In this document: positions 26,375 through 37,356 of the stretch, one piece after another | Numbering within the stretch: position 1 is the stretch's first letter | How the letters are laid out: every line of letters begins with the position of its first letter | Assembly: GCF_030209175.1 (NCBI RefSeq) | Contig: NZ_JARVSM010000004.1 | Span: 186,001-250,000, forward strand | Length of the DNA: 64,000 bases | Direction of reading: 5' to 3' | From: Pseudomonas sp. efr-133-TYG-5 | Lineage (GTDB): Bacteria; Pseudomonadota; Gammaproteobacteria; Pseudomonadales; Pseudomonadaceae | The notes under the pieces: generated by a model | Seen by the model: only the letters and a program-made list of their open reading frames with translations | Told to the model about the DNA's origin: nothing | Database searches by the model: none | Position numbers and translations under genes: made by a program

Positions 26375-27475
26375 TCAGGTGCCGGACTTGATCCTGGTCC
26401 AGGCCCGGGTGCGTGCCCGTTCCACGTCACGCGGCAGCGGTTGCAGGGTGTAGAGGGTACTCATTGCCGCCTCGGTCGGGTATAGGTTGGGGTTGTTGCG
26501 GATCGCCGGATCGACCAGCCCGGTGGCGTCCTTGTTCGGGTTCGGATAGCCGACAAAATCGCTGACCGGAGCAATCACCGGCGGCTGCAGCAGGTAGTTG
26601 ATGAAGGTGTAGGCGTCCTGCGGGTTCTTCGCGCCCTTGGGAATCGCCAGCATGTCGAACCAGATCGGCGCGCCTTCCTTCGGCAGACGCATGTCCACCA
26701 CCACACCGTTCCTGGCTTCCTTGGCGCGGTTGGCCGCTTGCGAGAAGCTGCCGGAGTAACCGACCGCGACGCAGATGTCGCCGTTGGCGATGTCGGCCAT
26801 GTACTTCGAAGAGTGGAAGTAGGTCACGTATGGGCGAATCTTCAGCAACAGCGCCTCGGCCTTGGCGTAGTCCGCCGGGTTCTTGCTGTTGGGGTCCAGG
26901 CCGAGGTGTTGCAGGGCCAGTGGCAGGATCTCCGACGGCGAATCGAGCAGGGCCACACCGCATTGCTTGAGCTTGCTGATGTTCTCTTCCTTGAAGATCA
27001 GGTCCCAGCTGTCCACCGCTGCGTCGTCGCCCAGCACCGCCTTGACCTTGGCCGGGTTGAAGCCGATCAGGATGGTGCCGTACATGTACGGCACGGCGAA
27101 CTTGTTGCCCGGGTCGTTGGCCTCGATCAGCTTCATCAGCTTCGGGTCGAGGTGATTCCAGTTCGGCAACTGGCTGCGATCCAGCGGCTGGAACACTCCG
27201 GCTTCGATCTGCTTGGCGAGGAACACGTTGGACGGCACCACCACGTCATAGCCGGAGTTGCCGGTGAGCAGCTTGGCCTCCAGCGCTTCGTTGGTGTCGA
27301 AGATGTCGTAGACCAGGCGGGTCTGGCTGTTCTGCGCCTTGAAATCTTCCAGGGCCTTGGGCGTGATGTAGTCGAACCAGTTGTAGACCCGCAACGTGCG
27401 TTCTTCGGCGTGGACAGCGCCACCGAGCAGCGCGGCGCACAGCGTCGGGGCGATAAAGCGCTTGAGTCTGTTCAT
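26375..27475 (-). CDS. Periplasmic polyamine-binding protein (SpuD/PotF-like)
   Basis: This 366-residue ABC-transporter substrate-binding protein has a signal peptide (MNRLKRFIAPTLCAALLGGA VHA) and the family features LRVYNWFDYITPKALEDFK, VVPSNVFLAKQIEAGVFQPL and YMYGTILIGFNPAKV. No permease or ATPase genes are adjacent, so it must share a transporter encoded elsewhere or act as a sensor. It lies 10 bp downstream of the aminohydrolase gene, on the same strand, so probably in one operon. As I recall, this pair corresponds to the PA1409-PA1410 arrangement. The start at 27475 follows GAGGAC. Confidence 0.9.
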   Translation of the reverse strand: MNRLKRFIAPTLCAALLGGAVHAEERTLRVYNWFDYITPKALEDFKAQNSQTRLVYDIFDTNEALEAKLLTGNSGYDVVVPSNVFLAKQIEAGVFQPLDRSQLPNWNHLDPKLMKLIEANDPGNKFAVPYMYGTILIGFNPAKVKAVLGDDAAVDSWDLIFKEENISKLKQCGVALLDSPSEILPLALQHLGLDPNSKNPADYAKAEALLLKIRPYVTYFHSSKYMADIANGDICVAVGYSGSFSQAANRAKEARNGVVVDMRLPKEGAPIWFDMLAIPKGAKNPQDAYTFINYLLQPPVIAPVSDFVGYPNPNKDATGLVDPAIRNNPNLYPTEAAMSTLYTLQPLPRDVERARTRAWTRIKSGT

Positions 27476-27485
27476 CTTGCTGTCC

Positions 27486-28517
<1,032 letters not shown>

Positions 28518-28696
28518 GTTGTTGTTCTCCGCAGGGCTGGTTCGGTTGCCAGTAGTCTTGCGGCAGGCGGCGCATCGGAGAACGGCAGGGAAGGCCAAAA
28601 GGGGATCGATATGGCCAAAAATGCTGACCTCAATTCGCCCCTGGAGCGTGCGCGGCGCCCTGTGACGGAGCGCCGCACATGCGCGCTGGCGGGTGT

Positions 28697-30577
28697 TCAA
28701 CGTTGCGCAGCGGGGCTTTCGGCCGTAGCGCCAGCGCGCTCGAGTGCGGCCAGCAGGTCAGGGCGCTGACGTTGTTCGATTACCGTGCGCAGGGCGGCGT
28801 AGGGCTCTCCCGAGCATTCGTGACCGAGGCGCGGATCGGCGCCTTTTTCCAGCATCAAACGGAACAGCTCCAACGTCTGCTGCTGGCTGACCGCTGCTCC
28901 CAGCTCCTCGCGCACGGGCTGACTGGCGAGCAGGTACAGCGCCGTTTGCGTGCGGTCGGCGCCCAGGCAACGACCGGACGGGTAAACGAAATTCAGCGCT
29001 GCGCCAGCTTCGACCAAGCGTTTCGCCGCCGGATAATTGCCGTGATCGATCGCTTCATACAGCGCGGTTTTCTGCGCTTTGTCTTCACGTCGGTCTAGGT
29101 CCTGCGGGTATTGCAGCAACCAGTTGAACAGCTTCTGGTCCTTGAGTGTGGTGCGTTGCATCAGCAGGGTTTCACCCTGGGCGTCCGGCTCGTCGATGGC
29201 GGCACCGGCCTCCAGCAGGAAACGCGTGCGCCGGGCCTGATCCGGGTCGCTGTTGGCCTTGAGGTCTTTGTTGAAGGCCTGCATGAGCATCGGCTCGCCG
29301 CCATTGATGCCGGCGACTTTGGCGCCGTGTTCGAGCAAGCGCCGCGCGATGGCCAGGTTCGGTGCATCCAGCGCGTGCATCAGCGCGCTGCGGCCGTCCT
29401 CACCCAAAGTGTTGGCCTGGAGGCCGGCGCCCAGCAGATCGCCGACCCGGATCTCGTCGCCGTCATCCACGGCCTGGATCAATGGCCATTGCGCCTGGCA
29501 CGCCTGCGGATCGGCCTGGGTCAGGCCCAGGCGCTGCACCACACGCTCGGGAACACTCAGATTGCGTTGCAGGCGCAGCCCGCAATAGAGCCGGTAATAC
29601 TCCTGCGCCCAGGCGTACTGGGTGGTGTAGGCAGGCGCCTTCTCATAGGCTTTCCAGGCCTGGTCGGCGAGGTTCAGATAGACCGGAATGCGCTGCGGCG
29701 CGCGCCGTATCACTTCCAGCAGCCATTGCCGCGAACCCTCGTCGGGCTGCACTTCGCTTTTCCAGTAGGCAATGTCGTTGAGCTGGCCGGGGAAGTCTTT
29801 CTGCTCGGCACCGATGCGGCGGAAGTCGTGGTGCAGAAACAGCTCGTCGACCTGCTGCAGGCCCGGGCCCTTGTCGCTGGCCTTGCTCAGTTGCCGGTGC
29901 AGCTGCGCCAGCTGCCCGGCGCCGTCGCCGGCTTCGTAAGGCTGTGGGTCGACTTCGATGCTCAGCGGGGCGTCGGGCACGTTGTAGCGCATGGCGTCGC
30001 GCGCACCTTCGATGCCTTTGAGCCAGCTGTCGAGCACGGCCGCCGGGGTGGCCTGCAATGGCTGGAACGACAGCAGGTGATCGTTGCGCACACGCCCCAG
30101 CGCCAGCAGTGGCGCACCGGGCGCGCGCCAGTCGATCAGCAGATAGCGCCTGGTTTCCCAGCCGCTGCTTTTTGTGCAATCGAAATTCACGGTGTCGACG
30201 ACGATGCCGGGTGCGATGTCGGTGCGCATGGCCGACGAGCCCAGATTCAGGTACTGGAAATCGTTGACGCAGCGGTGCAACTCATCGGCGCTGAGCAGCG
30301 GCAGCGGCCCGAGTTTGTGCGTCCGTTCGCGGTAGTTTTCATCCGCGTAGATGTTCAGGTAGAACAGACCGCGGAAGTCGCTGAGCAAGCCTGCCGAGGG
30401 ACCTGCAGCCTGGGCGGCTGCGGGGAGCGGCACGAGGGTGCGCGCGCGTTCGGGCGTATCGACCACGGCCTTGGGTGGCAGGCCCCACCAGTTCAGTTCG
30501 ATGGCCTGGGCGGCCGCTGGCAGGTTGAGCAGGGTCGTAAGCAAGGCAAGGCGCGAGCAGCGCTGGAACAAGGGCAT
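28697..30577 (-). CDS. Secreted/periplasmic ankyrin-repeat protein
   Basis: This 626-residue protein has a signal peptide (MPLFQRCSRLALLTTLLNLPAAAQA), a unique N-terminal half (residues ~26-360) of unknown function, and about five ankyrin repeats in the C-terminal half: GRSALMHALDAPNLAIARRL, QGETLLMQ, QKTALYEAIDHGNYPAAKRL and TQTALYLLASQP are recognisable. Four to six cysteines in the N-terminal half are compatible with an envelope location. Neighbours (aminohydrolase, AraC regulator) do not suggest a job. No enzyme motif is seen. Confidence 0.8.
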   Translation of the reverse strand: MPLFQRCSRLALLTTLLNLPAAAQAIELNWWGLPPKAVVDTPERARTLVPLPAAAQAAGPSAGLLSDFRGLFYLNIYADENYRERTHKLGPLPLLSADELHRCVNDFQYLNLGSSAMRTDIAPGIVVDTVNFDCTKSSGWETRRYLLIDWRAPGAPLLALGRVRNDHLLSFQPLQATPAAVLDSWLKGIEGARDAMRYNVPDAPLSIEVDPQPYEAGDGAGQLAQLHRQLSKASDKGPGLQQVDELFLHHDFRRIGAEQKDFPGQLNDIAYWKSEVQPDEGSRQWLLEVIRRAPQRIPVYLNLADQAWKAYEKAPAYTTQYAWAQEYYRLYCGLRLQRNLSVPERVVQRLGLTQADPQACQAQWPLIQAVDDGDEIRVGDLLGAGLQANTLGEDGRSALMHALDAPNLAIARRLLEHGAKVAGINGGEPMLMQAFNKDLKANSDPDQARRTRFLLEAGAAIDEPDAQGETLLMQRTTLKDQKLFNWLLQYPQDLDRREDKAQKTALYEAIDHGNYPAAKRLVEAGAALNFVYPSGRCLGADRTQTALYLLASQPVREELGAAVSQQQTLELFRLMLEKGADPRLGHECSGEPYAALRTVIEQRQRPDLLAALERAGATAESPAAQR

Positions 30578-30649
30578 CAGGCGAAATCACCGGCAACAGG
30601 GTTGGGCCGCGTAATGTAGTGCAGCCCAACGTCTGGCGCCTGCTTTATC

Positions 30650-31642
30650 TCACGTGCGGAACTGGCTCGGTGCGACGCCGCTCCAGCGCACGAACGCATG
30701 GCGGAAACTCGCGGTTTCGCTGAAGCCCAGCGTTTCGGCGATGCGGTAGATCGGCAACTGGTCTTCGCAGAGCATCTGCTTGGCCCGCTCGAAGCGCAGT
30801 TCGTCGAGCAGTTCCTGGTAGCTGCAACCCATGTCCTTCAGGTGCCGGCGCAGGGTGCGCGCGGAACAGTTCATCTGCTCGGCCAGGCCCTCCAGCCCCG
30901 GCGCGGCATTCAACTGCGCGCCGAGCAGTTTGCGGATCCGCCCCAGCCACGCCTGCCGCCCGGTGAACTCGGTGTTCTGCTTGCGGCAGCGCTCGGCCAT
31001 CGCCTGATGGGTGATGGCGTCGGCCAGCGGCAGCGGCTGGTCGAGCCAGCGACGGTCGAAGGCGAACGCGTTGTCCTTGGCGCCGAAGTGCAGCGCGCAG
31101 GCGAAATGTTCGCCGTAGCTGTCGCGGTAGTCCGGCGCCCGATGTTCGAACCGCGCGGCGCAAAGTGGCAGCGGATGGCCGAGCAAGTCGTCGCAGATGA
31201 CCTTCAACGACACCAGACAGAACTCGGCATTGAACACCGCCATGGCCGGGCTCTCGCGATAGTCGGCAGCGACGAACCAGACCCGCTCGCCGTCGTCCTC
31301 TAGGCTCAGCTCGAAAAGTGTTCCCAACAGCGCCGGATAACGGATCGCCAGACGCAAAGCGTCACCGAAGGTGGCACTGGTGAGCAGCGCGTAACCGAGC
31401 ATGCCGTAGGACGACACGTGCATGCGCCGGCCCAGTTCCAGGCCGATGTCGTGCTTGAGGGCGACGGCGTTGGCGCAGACCTGCATTTCCTGGTTGGTGG
31501 TGATGCGCGTGTCGGCGCGGCTCAGATCCGCCGCGCTGATGCCGCTGCCGGCCAGCAGCGCCTCACTGGCCAAGCCTTCGGCCTTGAAGGTGTCGAGCAC
31601 CAGGGAGACGGCGTTGAGGGTCGTGAGGTGAGAGTGGAGCAT
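30650..31642 (-). CDS. AraC-family transcriptional regulator (arabinose-binding-like N-domain)
   Basis: This ~330-residue regulator has the Arabinose_bd-like N-terminal domain (residues ~15-200) found in OruR/ArgR-like and other AraC proteins, and a C-terminal AraC HTH pair (~230-330: APGLEGLAEQMNCSARTLRR ... YRIAETLGFSETASFRHAFV). The start at 31642 is preferred over 31648 because GGAA precedes it at a usable distance. It has no clear target next door: the ankyrin gene lies downstream on the same strand and the orphan gene at 32106 is divergent across a 463-bp AT-rich gap. Effector unknown. Confidence 0.87.
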   Translation of the reverse strand: MLHSHLTTLNAVSLVLDTFKAEGLASEALLAGSGISAADLSRADTRITTNQEMQVCANAVALKHDIGLELGRRMHVSSYGMLGYALLTSATFGDALRLAIRYPALLGTLFELSLEDDGERVWFVAADYRESPAMAVFNAEFCLVSLKVICDDLLGHPLPLCAARFEHRAPDYRDSYGEHFACALHFGAKDNAFAFDRRWLDQPLPLADAITHQAMAERCRKQNTEFTGRQAWLGRIRKLLGAQLNAAPGLEGLAEQMNCSARTLRRHLKDMGCSYQELLDELRFERAKQMLCEDQLPIYRIAETLGFSETASFRHAFVRWSGVAPSQFRT

Positions 31643-32105
31643 GGGCATTTCCGATCGGTTGATCAGGGAAATCAGGCAAGTTATGTGCCTGCCCGCGCAG
31701 CTGCGACGACCTCAGCTGATCATGCGATCAATCTGCGCAGCAGATTATCCATCGATCGGAATATATCCCGCAGTTCAACTTCGATAAGCACGTTATTCGA
31801 ATGTGAGAGCGCGGCTCAATGAATTTAGCGTGTTTATTGTTGGTCGGCCACTGTCAGAAATTACAGGTTTGAATGATAAATACGACCGCTTGTCGGGTTG
31901 TTTTATTAGTTGGTTTTTAGTTTGACGTTGTGCCTGGAGCTATCTATTTTCCTGGTGTCGCCGGTGTGAACTCAGTACGTTGCATACTTCTTCGAGGGCC
32001 TTTGGCCAGGTTGGTCCACGCGGCGCCGTTAATGGGCAAACGTTTTGGGTTGAACCCTGAAAGTTTGAGCGTGGCGTTTTAAAAGAACCTGTCGAGGATA
32101 AATAA
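31643..32105. other. AT-rich intergenic region without a gene
   Basis: This 463-bp gap is clearly richer in A and T than its surroundings. I see no protein-like ORF. It contains the dyad AATCTGC-GCA-GCAGATT at 31730-31746, 88 bp before the AraC start, which could be an operator. The stretch nearest the orphan gene has no convincing promoter, although GAGGAT at 32094-32099 is a good ribosome binding site. Confidence 0.6.
31730..31746. promoter_or_regulatory. Candidate operator upstream of the AraC-family gene
   Basis: AATCTGC GCA GCAGATT is a perfect dyad with 7-bp arms and a 3-bp centre. It lies in the intergenic gap 88 bp upstream of the AraC start. AraC proteins often bind direct repeats instead, so the assignment is weak. 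Confidence 0.3.
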
Positions 32106-32534
32106 ATGGATATTTTCGAAGCGCTGAAAAAGTCTCATGGCGTCGCAGCAAACAAGGCCAGGGGGGGTGAGATCAAGTTCGTTCGGGATGGTCAGAGTGT
32201 CACTCTTCCAGCCTATCAATTCGATCTGGGTACAAACTTCCTGCTGGTGTTCGCCGCCCTGGATGCGAGCGGCAAGATTGTCGAGACGGTGGGTTTCATC
32301 GTCAAGGCAACCGACATTGGCAAGGAGGTCCATCATCCGCAAAACGGCTCCTGGATTCAGGCCTTGTTCAACGCAGAAGAGAATTTCGCTACGCGCGGCG
32401 TCATCAAGGTCAACGAGGATGTCTTTGGCGCCACTTACTATGGAACCCTGAGTGCTGAATTCACCGAGCCGGATGCGACGATCCGCGAATTGAAGGACGG
32501 TATTTTCAGCTTCAAGTATTTGCGCGAATCCTGA
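32106..32534 (+). CDS. Orphan hypothetical protein, 142 residues
   Basis: I do not recognise this protein. It begins MDIFEALKKSHGVAANKARG and is likely cytoplasmic (no signal or membrane segment), with alternating beta-prone stretches such as VTLPAYQFDLGTNFLLVFAA and GATYYGTLSAEF, which suggests a small beta-sandwich or barrel fold. GAGGATAAATAAATG gives a good start. It is flanked by an AT-rich gap and a strong bidirectional hairpin, and its sequence is less GC-biased at third positions than its neighbours, which suggests acquisition by transfer. Confidence 0.6.
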   Translation: MDIFEALKKSHGVAANKARGGEIKFVRDGQSVTLPAYQFDLGTNFLLVFAALDASGKIVETVGFIVKATDIGKEVHHPQNGSWIQALFNAEENFATRGVIKVNEDVFGATYYGTLSAEFTEPDATIRELKDGIFSFKYLRES

Positions 32535-32575
32535 TCTAGCGAGGCAGGTGCAGTGGAAGCCAGGCCCAGCTGACT

Positions 32576-32611
32576 CGACCCTGCCCCGGCAATATCGGTG
32601 GGGCAGGGTCG
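32576..32611. terminator. Bidirectional terminator-like hairpin between the orphan gene and ansA-like gene
   Basis: A perfect 12-bp stem CGACCCTGCCCC / GGGGCAGGGTCG with a 12-nt loop lies between two convergent stop codons (32534 and 32638). T-tract weak. Confidence 0.7.
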
Positions 32612-32637
32612 GTCGTTTCAGCGGTTGGCGTGGGGTC

Positions 32638-33642
32638 TCAGATCAGCTCACCGCACAGATCCAGTTCCACCAGACGCCGCACTTCGTCGACCGCCAGGCC
32701 CGCCCCGAGCAGCCCGTGCAGCTTGCCGAAGGCCGCCTCGCGGGTCATGCCGCCACCGGACAGCACGCCGACGCCACGCAGGCGGCTGCCCGCCTCGTAG
32801 ACGTCCAGTTCGACGCCGCCTTCATGGCACTGCGTGACCGCCACCACCACTACGCCGTTGTCCCGCGCCCGGCCGAGGCTGGCGAGGAATTGCGGATTGT
32901 CGCTCGGCCCGGTGCCGCTGCCGTAGCATTCCAGCACCAGGCCCTGGATGCCGCTGGCGAGCAGGCCATCGACCACGTCGGCGCTGATGCCGGGGAACAG
33001 GGGCAGCACGGCCACCTGCGCCTGTTGCCTTGGCTGGTTGTAGCTCAGTTGCGACGGAATCGAAGAAGCCTTCGCCGCGCCACCCTGACGCTCCAGGCGC
33101 TTGAACGGGTGGCGACCGAAGCTGCGGACTTTCGCGCAACGGGTCGGCGCCAGCAGCTCGCCGTGGAAGTACAGGTGCACCCCTGGCGCCAGGCCCTGGC
33201 CGAGGGCGACCAGGGCGCCGCCGAGGTTTTCCCAGGCATCGCTGTCAGTCACGCCGGCCGGCAGCATCGAGCCGGTGAAGCACACCCGGGCGTGCAGGCC
33301 GAGCAGCTGGAAGCTCATGGCGGCGGCGCTGTAGGCCAGGGTGTCGGTGCCGTGCAGGATCAGCACGCTGTCGCAGCCTTGCACGTCGACCGCATCGACC
33401 ACCGCTTCGCGCAGTTGCTGCCAGTAGGCCGGGGTCATGTTGGCACTGTCGATCAGCGGCGTCATTTCGCGGAAACGCCACTGCGGCACTACCAGCTCAG
33501 GCTGGCTGTGCAGGTAGTCGCGCATGCGTGCTTCGAAACCGGACGCCGGGGCCAGGCCATTGGCGCTGGCCTGCATGCCGATGGTGCCACCGGTGTACAA
33601 CACCATGACGTGCTGGGCGGCGGGATAGGTCGACGAATTCAT
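32638..33642 (-). CDS. Type I L-asparaginase (AnsA-like)
   Basis: This 334-residue cytoplasmic asparaginase hydrolyses asparagine to aspartate and ammonia. The N-terminal VMVLYTGGTIGMQ carries the catalytic Thr20, and ILHGTDTLAYSAAAMSF carries the second Thr-Asp pair near residues 97-100. There is no signal peptide, as in AnsA rather than the periplasmic AnsB. It is in a same-strand group with an amino-acid symporter and aspartase, which would carry asparagine on through aspartate to fumarate. Substrate preference (Asn versus Gln) is not certain. Confidence 0.9.
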   Translation of the reverse strand: MNSSTYPAAQHVMVLYTGGTIGMQASANGLAPASGFEARMRDYLHSQPELVVPQWRFREMTPLIDSANMTPAYWQQLREAVVDAVDVQGCDSVLILHGTDTLAYSAAAMSFQLLGLHARVCFTGSMLPAGVTDSDAWENLGGALVALGQGLAPGVHLYFHGELLAPTRCAKVRSFGRHPFKRLERQGGAAKASSIPSQLSYNQPRQQAQVAVLPLFPGISADVVDGLLASGIQGLVLECYGSGTGPSDNPQFLASLGRARDNGVVVVAVTQCHEGGVELDVYEAGSRLRGVGVLSGGGMTREAAFGKLHGLLGAGLAVDEVRRLVELDLCGELI

Positions 33643-33669
33643 GGGGATTCTCCGAAAACGATGAGTGCC

Positions 33670-33760
33670 TGTGGGAGCGAGCCTGCTCGCGAAAGGGCCG
33701 TCAGATGCAACATGAATGTCGACTGATCCACCGCTTTCGCGAGCAGGCTCGCACCCACAG
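33670..33760. repeat. REP doublet (REPIN-like), copy 4
   Basis: GGGAGCGAGCCTGCTCGCGA at 33673 and the inverted TTCGCGAGCAGGCTCGCACC at 33736 lie in the gap between the asparaginase and symporter genes. Confidence 0.85.
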
Positions 33761-33811
33761 TTTTACGAACTGTAACTGACGGGCGCAGGGGATGCGCCCG
33801 TCTTTCACCTG

Positions 33812-35257
33812 TCAGCGTTGCGCTGCAGGGATGCCTCGCGGCTCGACTTCGGTCTTGCCGGCGGCTGGCGCTTCGGTCGGCCAGGCCTGCAGGTCGAGGT
33901 CCAGGTCGGTGAACTTGCTGGAGTCGAACACGGGCTGCTTGATGCCGGCGCGGCGCTGCTCGTCGTAGTCGCGCATCACGCGCATGCCGACCTTGAACAG
34001 CATGGCCAGGGCCATCAGGTTGACGAAGGCCAGGCAGGTCATGGTGATGTCGGCGAAGGCGAACACGGTCGAGAGATCCTGCATCGAACCCCAGACCACC
34101 AGCGCCAGGACCAGACCGCGGAAGATCATCAGCACGGCGCGGTTGCGGCTGAGGAACTGCAGGCTGTTCTCGCCCAGGTAGTAGTTGTAGAGGATGCAGG
34201 TGAAGACGAACAGCGACAGCGCGACGCTGACGAAGATCCGGCCCCAGTCACCGACCACGGCGGCCAGCGAGTTCTGGGTGAGGACGATGCCGTCACCTTC
34301 GAAGCCCGGGGTGTAGAAGCCCGACAGCAGGATCAGCAGCGCAGTGCAGGTGCAGATCACGAAGGTGTCGAGGAACACGCTGAAGGCCTGAACCACGCCC
34401 TGAGCGCCCGGGTGCTTGACCGAGGCCACTGCGGCGACGTTCGGCGCACTGCCCAGGCCCGCTTCGTTGGCGAACACGCCACGCTTCACGCCCATGACGA
34501 TGGCGCTGCCGAGCAGGCCGCCGAAGGCCGGGTCGAGGCCGAAGGCGCTCTTGAAGATGGTTTCCAGCATGGCCGGCACGTGTTCGATCTGGGTGCCGAT
34601 CACGTACAGGGTCACGCCGATATAGGCCAGGGTCTTGACCGGTACCAGCAGGTCGGACACCGCGGCGATACGCTTGATGCCGCCGATGAAGGTGATGGCC
34701 AGCAGCACGGCCAGGACGATGCCGGTGTGGCGTGGGTCGAAGGCAAAGGCGTTCTGCAGCGAATGGGTCACGGTGTAGGACTGCAGGCCGATGAAGGCGA
34801 AGCCGTAGGTGACCAGCAACAGGATCGAGAACACCACCGCCATGCCTTTGAGTTTCAGGCCGTGCTGGATGTAGTAGGCCGGGCCGCCACGGTACAGACC
34901 GTCGCCGTCGGCGCGCTTGTAGACCTGAGCCAGGGTGCATTCGAAGAAGCTGCTGGACATGCCGACCAGCGCGGTCACCCACATCCAGAACACCGCACCC
35001 GGACCGCCGAGGGTCACGGCGATGCCGACACCGGCGATGTTGCCGGCACCGACGCGGCCGGCCAGGCTGAGCATCAGGGCCTGGAACGAGCTGAGTTGCC
35101 CGCCGCTGCTTTTCAGGCTGTCGCGGAACACCGCGAACATGTGGAAGAAGTGGCGCAGTTGAACGAAACGCGAGCGAATCGTGAAGTAGCTACCGAGCCC
35201 GACAATGAGCACGATCAGTACTTTCCCTGAGAGGAAGTCGTTGATGACTTCGAGCAT
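33812..35257 (-). CDS. Alanine/glycine:cation symporter (AGCS family)
   Basis: This 481-residue inner-membrane Na+/H+-coupled amino-acid transporter has about 11 hydrophobic segments. Conserved AGCS stretches include SLAGRVGAGNIAGVGIAVTL, GLYRGGPAYYIQHGLKLKGM, GVKRGVFANEAGLGSAPNVA (the glycine-rich cation site) and FVFTCILYNYYLGENSLQFL. The C-terminal ~50 residues form a charged cytoplasmic tail (DLDLDLQAWPTEAPAAGKTEVE) that is longer than in many members. Neighbouring asparaginase and aspartase genes suggest it may take up alanine, glycine, asparagine or aspartate. Confidence 0.93.
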   Translation of the reverse strand: MLEVINDFLSGKVLIVLIVGLGSYFTIRSRFVQLRHFFHMFAVFRDSLKSSGGQLSSFQALMLSLAGRVGAGNIAGVGIAVTLGGPGAVFWMWVTALVGMSSSFFECTLAQVYKRADGDGLYRGGPAYYIQHGLKLKGMAVVFSILLLVTYGFAFIGLQSYTVTHSLQNAFAFDPRHTGIVLAVLLAITFIGGIKRIAAVSDLLVPVKTLAYIGVTLYVIGTQIEHVPAMLETIFKSAFGLDPAFGGLLGSAIVMGVKRGVFANEAGLGSAPNVAAVASVKHPGAQGVVQAFSVFLDTFVICTCTALLILLSGFYTPGFEGDGIVLTQNSLAAVVGDWGRIFVSVALSLFVFTCILYNYYLGENSLQFLSRNRAVLMIFRGLVLALVVWGSMQDLSTVFAFADITMTCLAFVNLMALAMLFKVGMRVMRDYDEQRRAGIKQPVFDSSKFTDLDLDLQAWPTEAPAAGKTEVEPRGIPAAQR

Positions 35258-35526
35258 GGATTTTTCCTCGCTGTTTTTTGTGTAAGCAAATGCGGACGAT
35301 CAGAAACATCGTGTTACACCGGTGTGCACGCGGCACGACAGGTGAGGCGAAGGTTTCGTCCCGGGTCCAGATCGCGGGTTTGTTATTAGTTCGGGTTTCG
35401 CATGGGTTTGGGTCTCGTTACCGACGACCGCTCACGCGAAGAGGGGCGGCACTATACCTATCAGTGCGGCGCCCGTCTGCACGGTTGTGGTGCGCACGGT
35501 GTTTCGAGTTGCTGCAAAATCGCAAA

Positions 35527-35592
35527 ATCGCAGCCTTCGGCAGCCCCATCAGGTGTCTGTCACCGGATGCGGGAGCTGCCGAAGGCTGCGAT
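35527..35592. repeat. Inverted repeat of the ATCGCAGCCTTCGGCAGC type
   Basis: ATCGCAGCCTTCGGCAGC (35527-35544) and its exact inverse (35575-35592) enclose 30 bp. This is a common intergenic repeat of fluorescent pseudomonads, distinct from the GCGAGCCTGC family. It lies between aspA and the symporter gene. Confidence 0.8.
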
Positions 35593-35642
35593 CTTGGCGG
35601 CATCAAAAGCACTGAACATGTAACGTCCTGCTCGCAAACAAG

Positions 35643-35679
35643 TTAAAAAAAAGGGCTCGGGGAATCATCCCCAAGCCCT
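35643..35679 (-). terminator. Rho-independent terminator of aspA
   Basis: AGGGCT-C-GGGGA-ATCA-TCCCC-A-AGCCCT pairs with one mismatch; on the minus strand it is followed by a run of eight T residues. It lies about 70 bp past the aspA stop. Confidence 0.88.
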
Positions 35680-35751
35680 CAAAAGGTGAGAGGTGTCTAG
35701 TCCCTCGACCTGGTGAGCGTGGCCCTTGTGCAGGGCCGGTGTTGCGTCGGG

Positions 35752-37176
<1,425 letters not shown>

Positions 37177-37272
37177 GATAGAAATCATCTCGATATGGAC
37201 CCGGTCTATGCCGGAACGCTGCGAATGCTAGGCTTGTGGGAATTTTTGGGCCAATGCTGTTAAACACTGCCC

Positions 37273-37289
37273 TATGCACATTCGGCATA
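37273..37289. promoter_or_regulatory. Candidate LysR box between aspA and the LysR gene
   Basis: TATGC ACATTCG GCATA is a 5-7-5 dyad and fits T-N11-A (TGCACATTCGGCA). It lies 97 bp upstream of aspA and 68 bp upstream of the LysR gene. Confidence 0.5.
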
Positions 37290-37356
37290 ATGCCCGTGTG
37301 ACGCCGCGTGCGCGGCAGACGTGTGACCTGTTTTGGTGCGTGTCCGGGAGGACGTG

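Larger units (their letters stand above)
35258..35751. other. Intergenic region between aspA and the AGCS gene
   Basis: This 494-bp region has no protein-like ORF. It holds, in order on the plus strand, the promoter-leader side of the symporter gene (35258-35500), a perfect 18-bp inverted repeat (35527-35592) and the aspA terminator (35643-35679). ACACCGGTGT at 35315 is a 10-bp palindrome in the symporter leader, possibly an operator. I see no riboswitch. Confidence 0.6.

Noticed and set aside
35315..35324. ACACCGGTGT as a specific operator
   Set aside because: A 10-bp palindrome is expected by chance in this composition; kept only as a remark.
35258..35520. A glycine riboswitch upstream of the AGCS symporter
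   Set aside because: The leader lacks the conserved glycine aptamer core and no paired terminator is visible on the coding strand.
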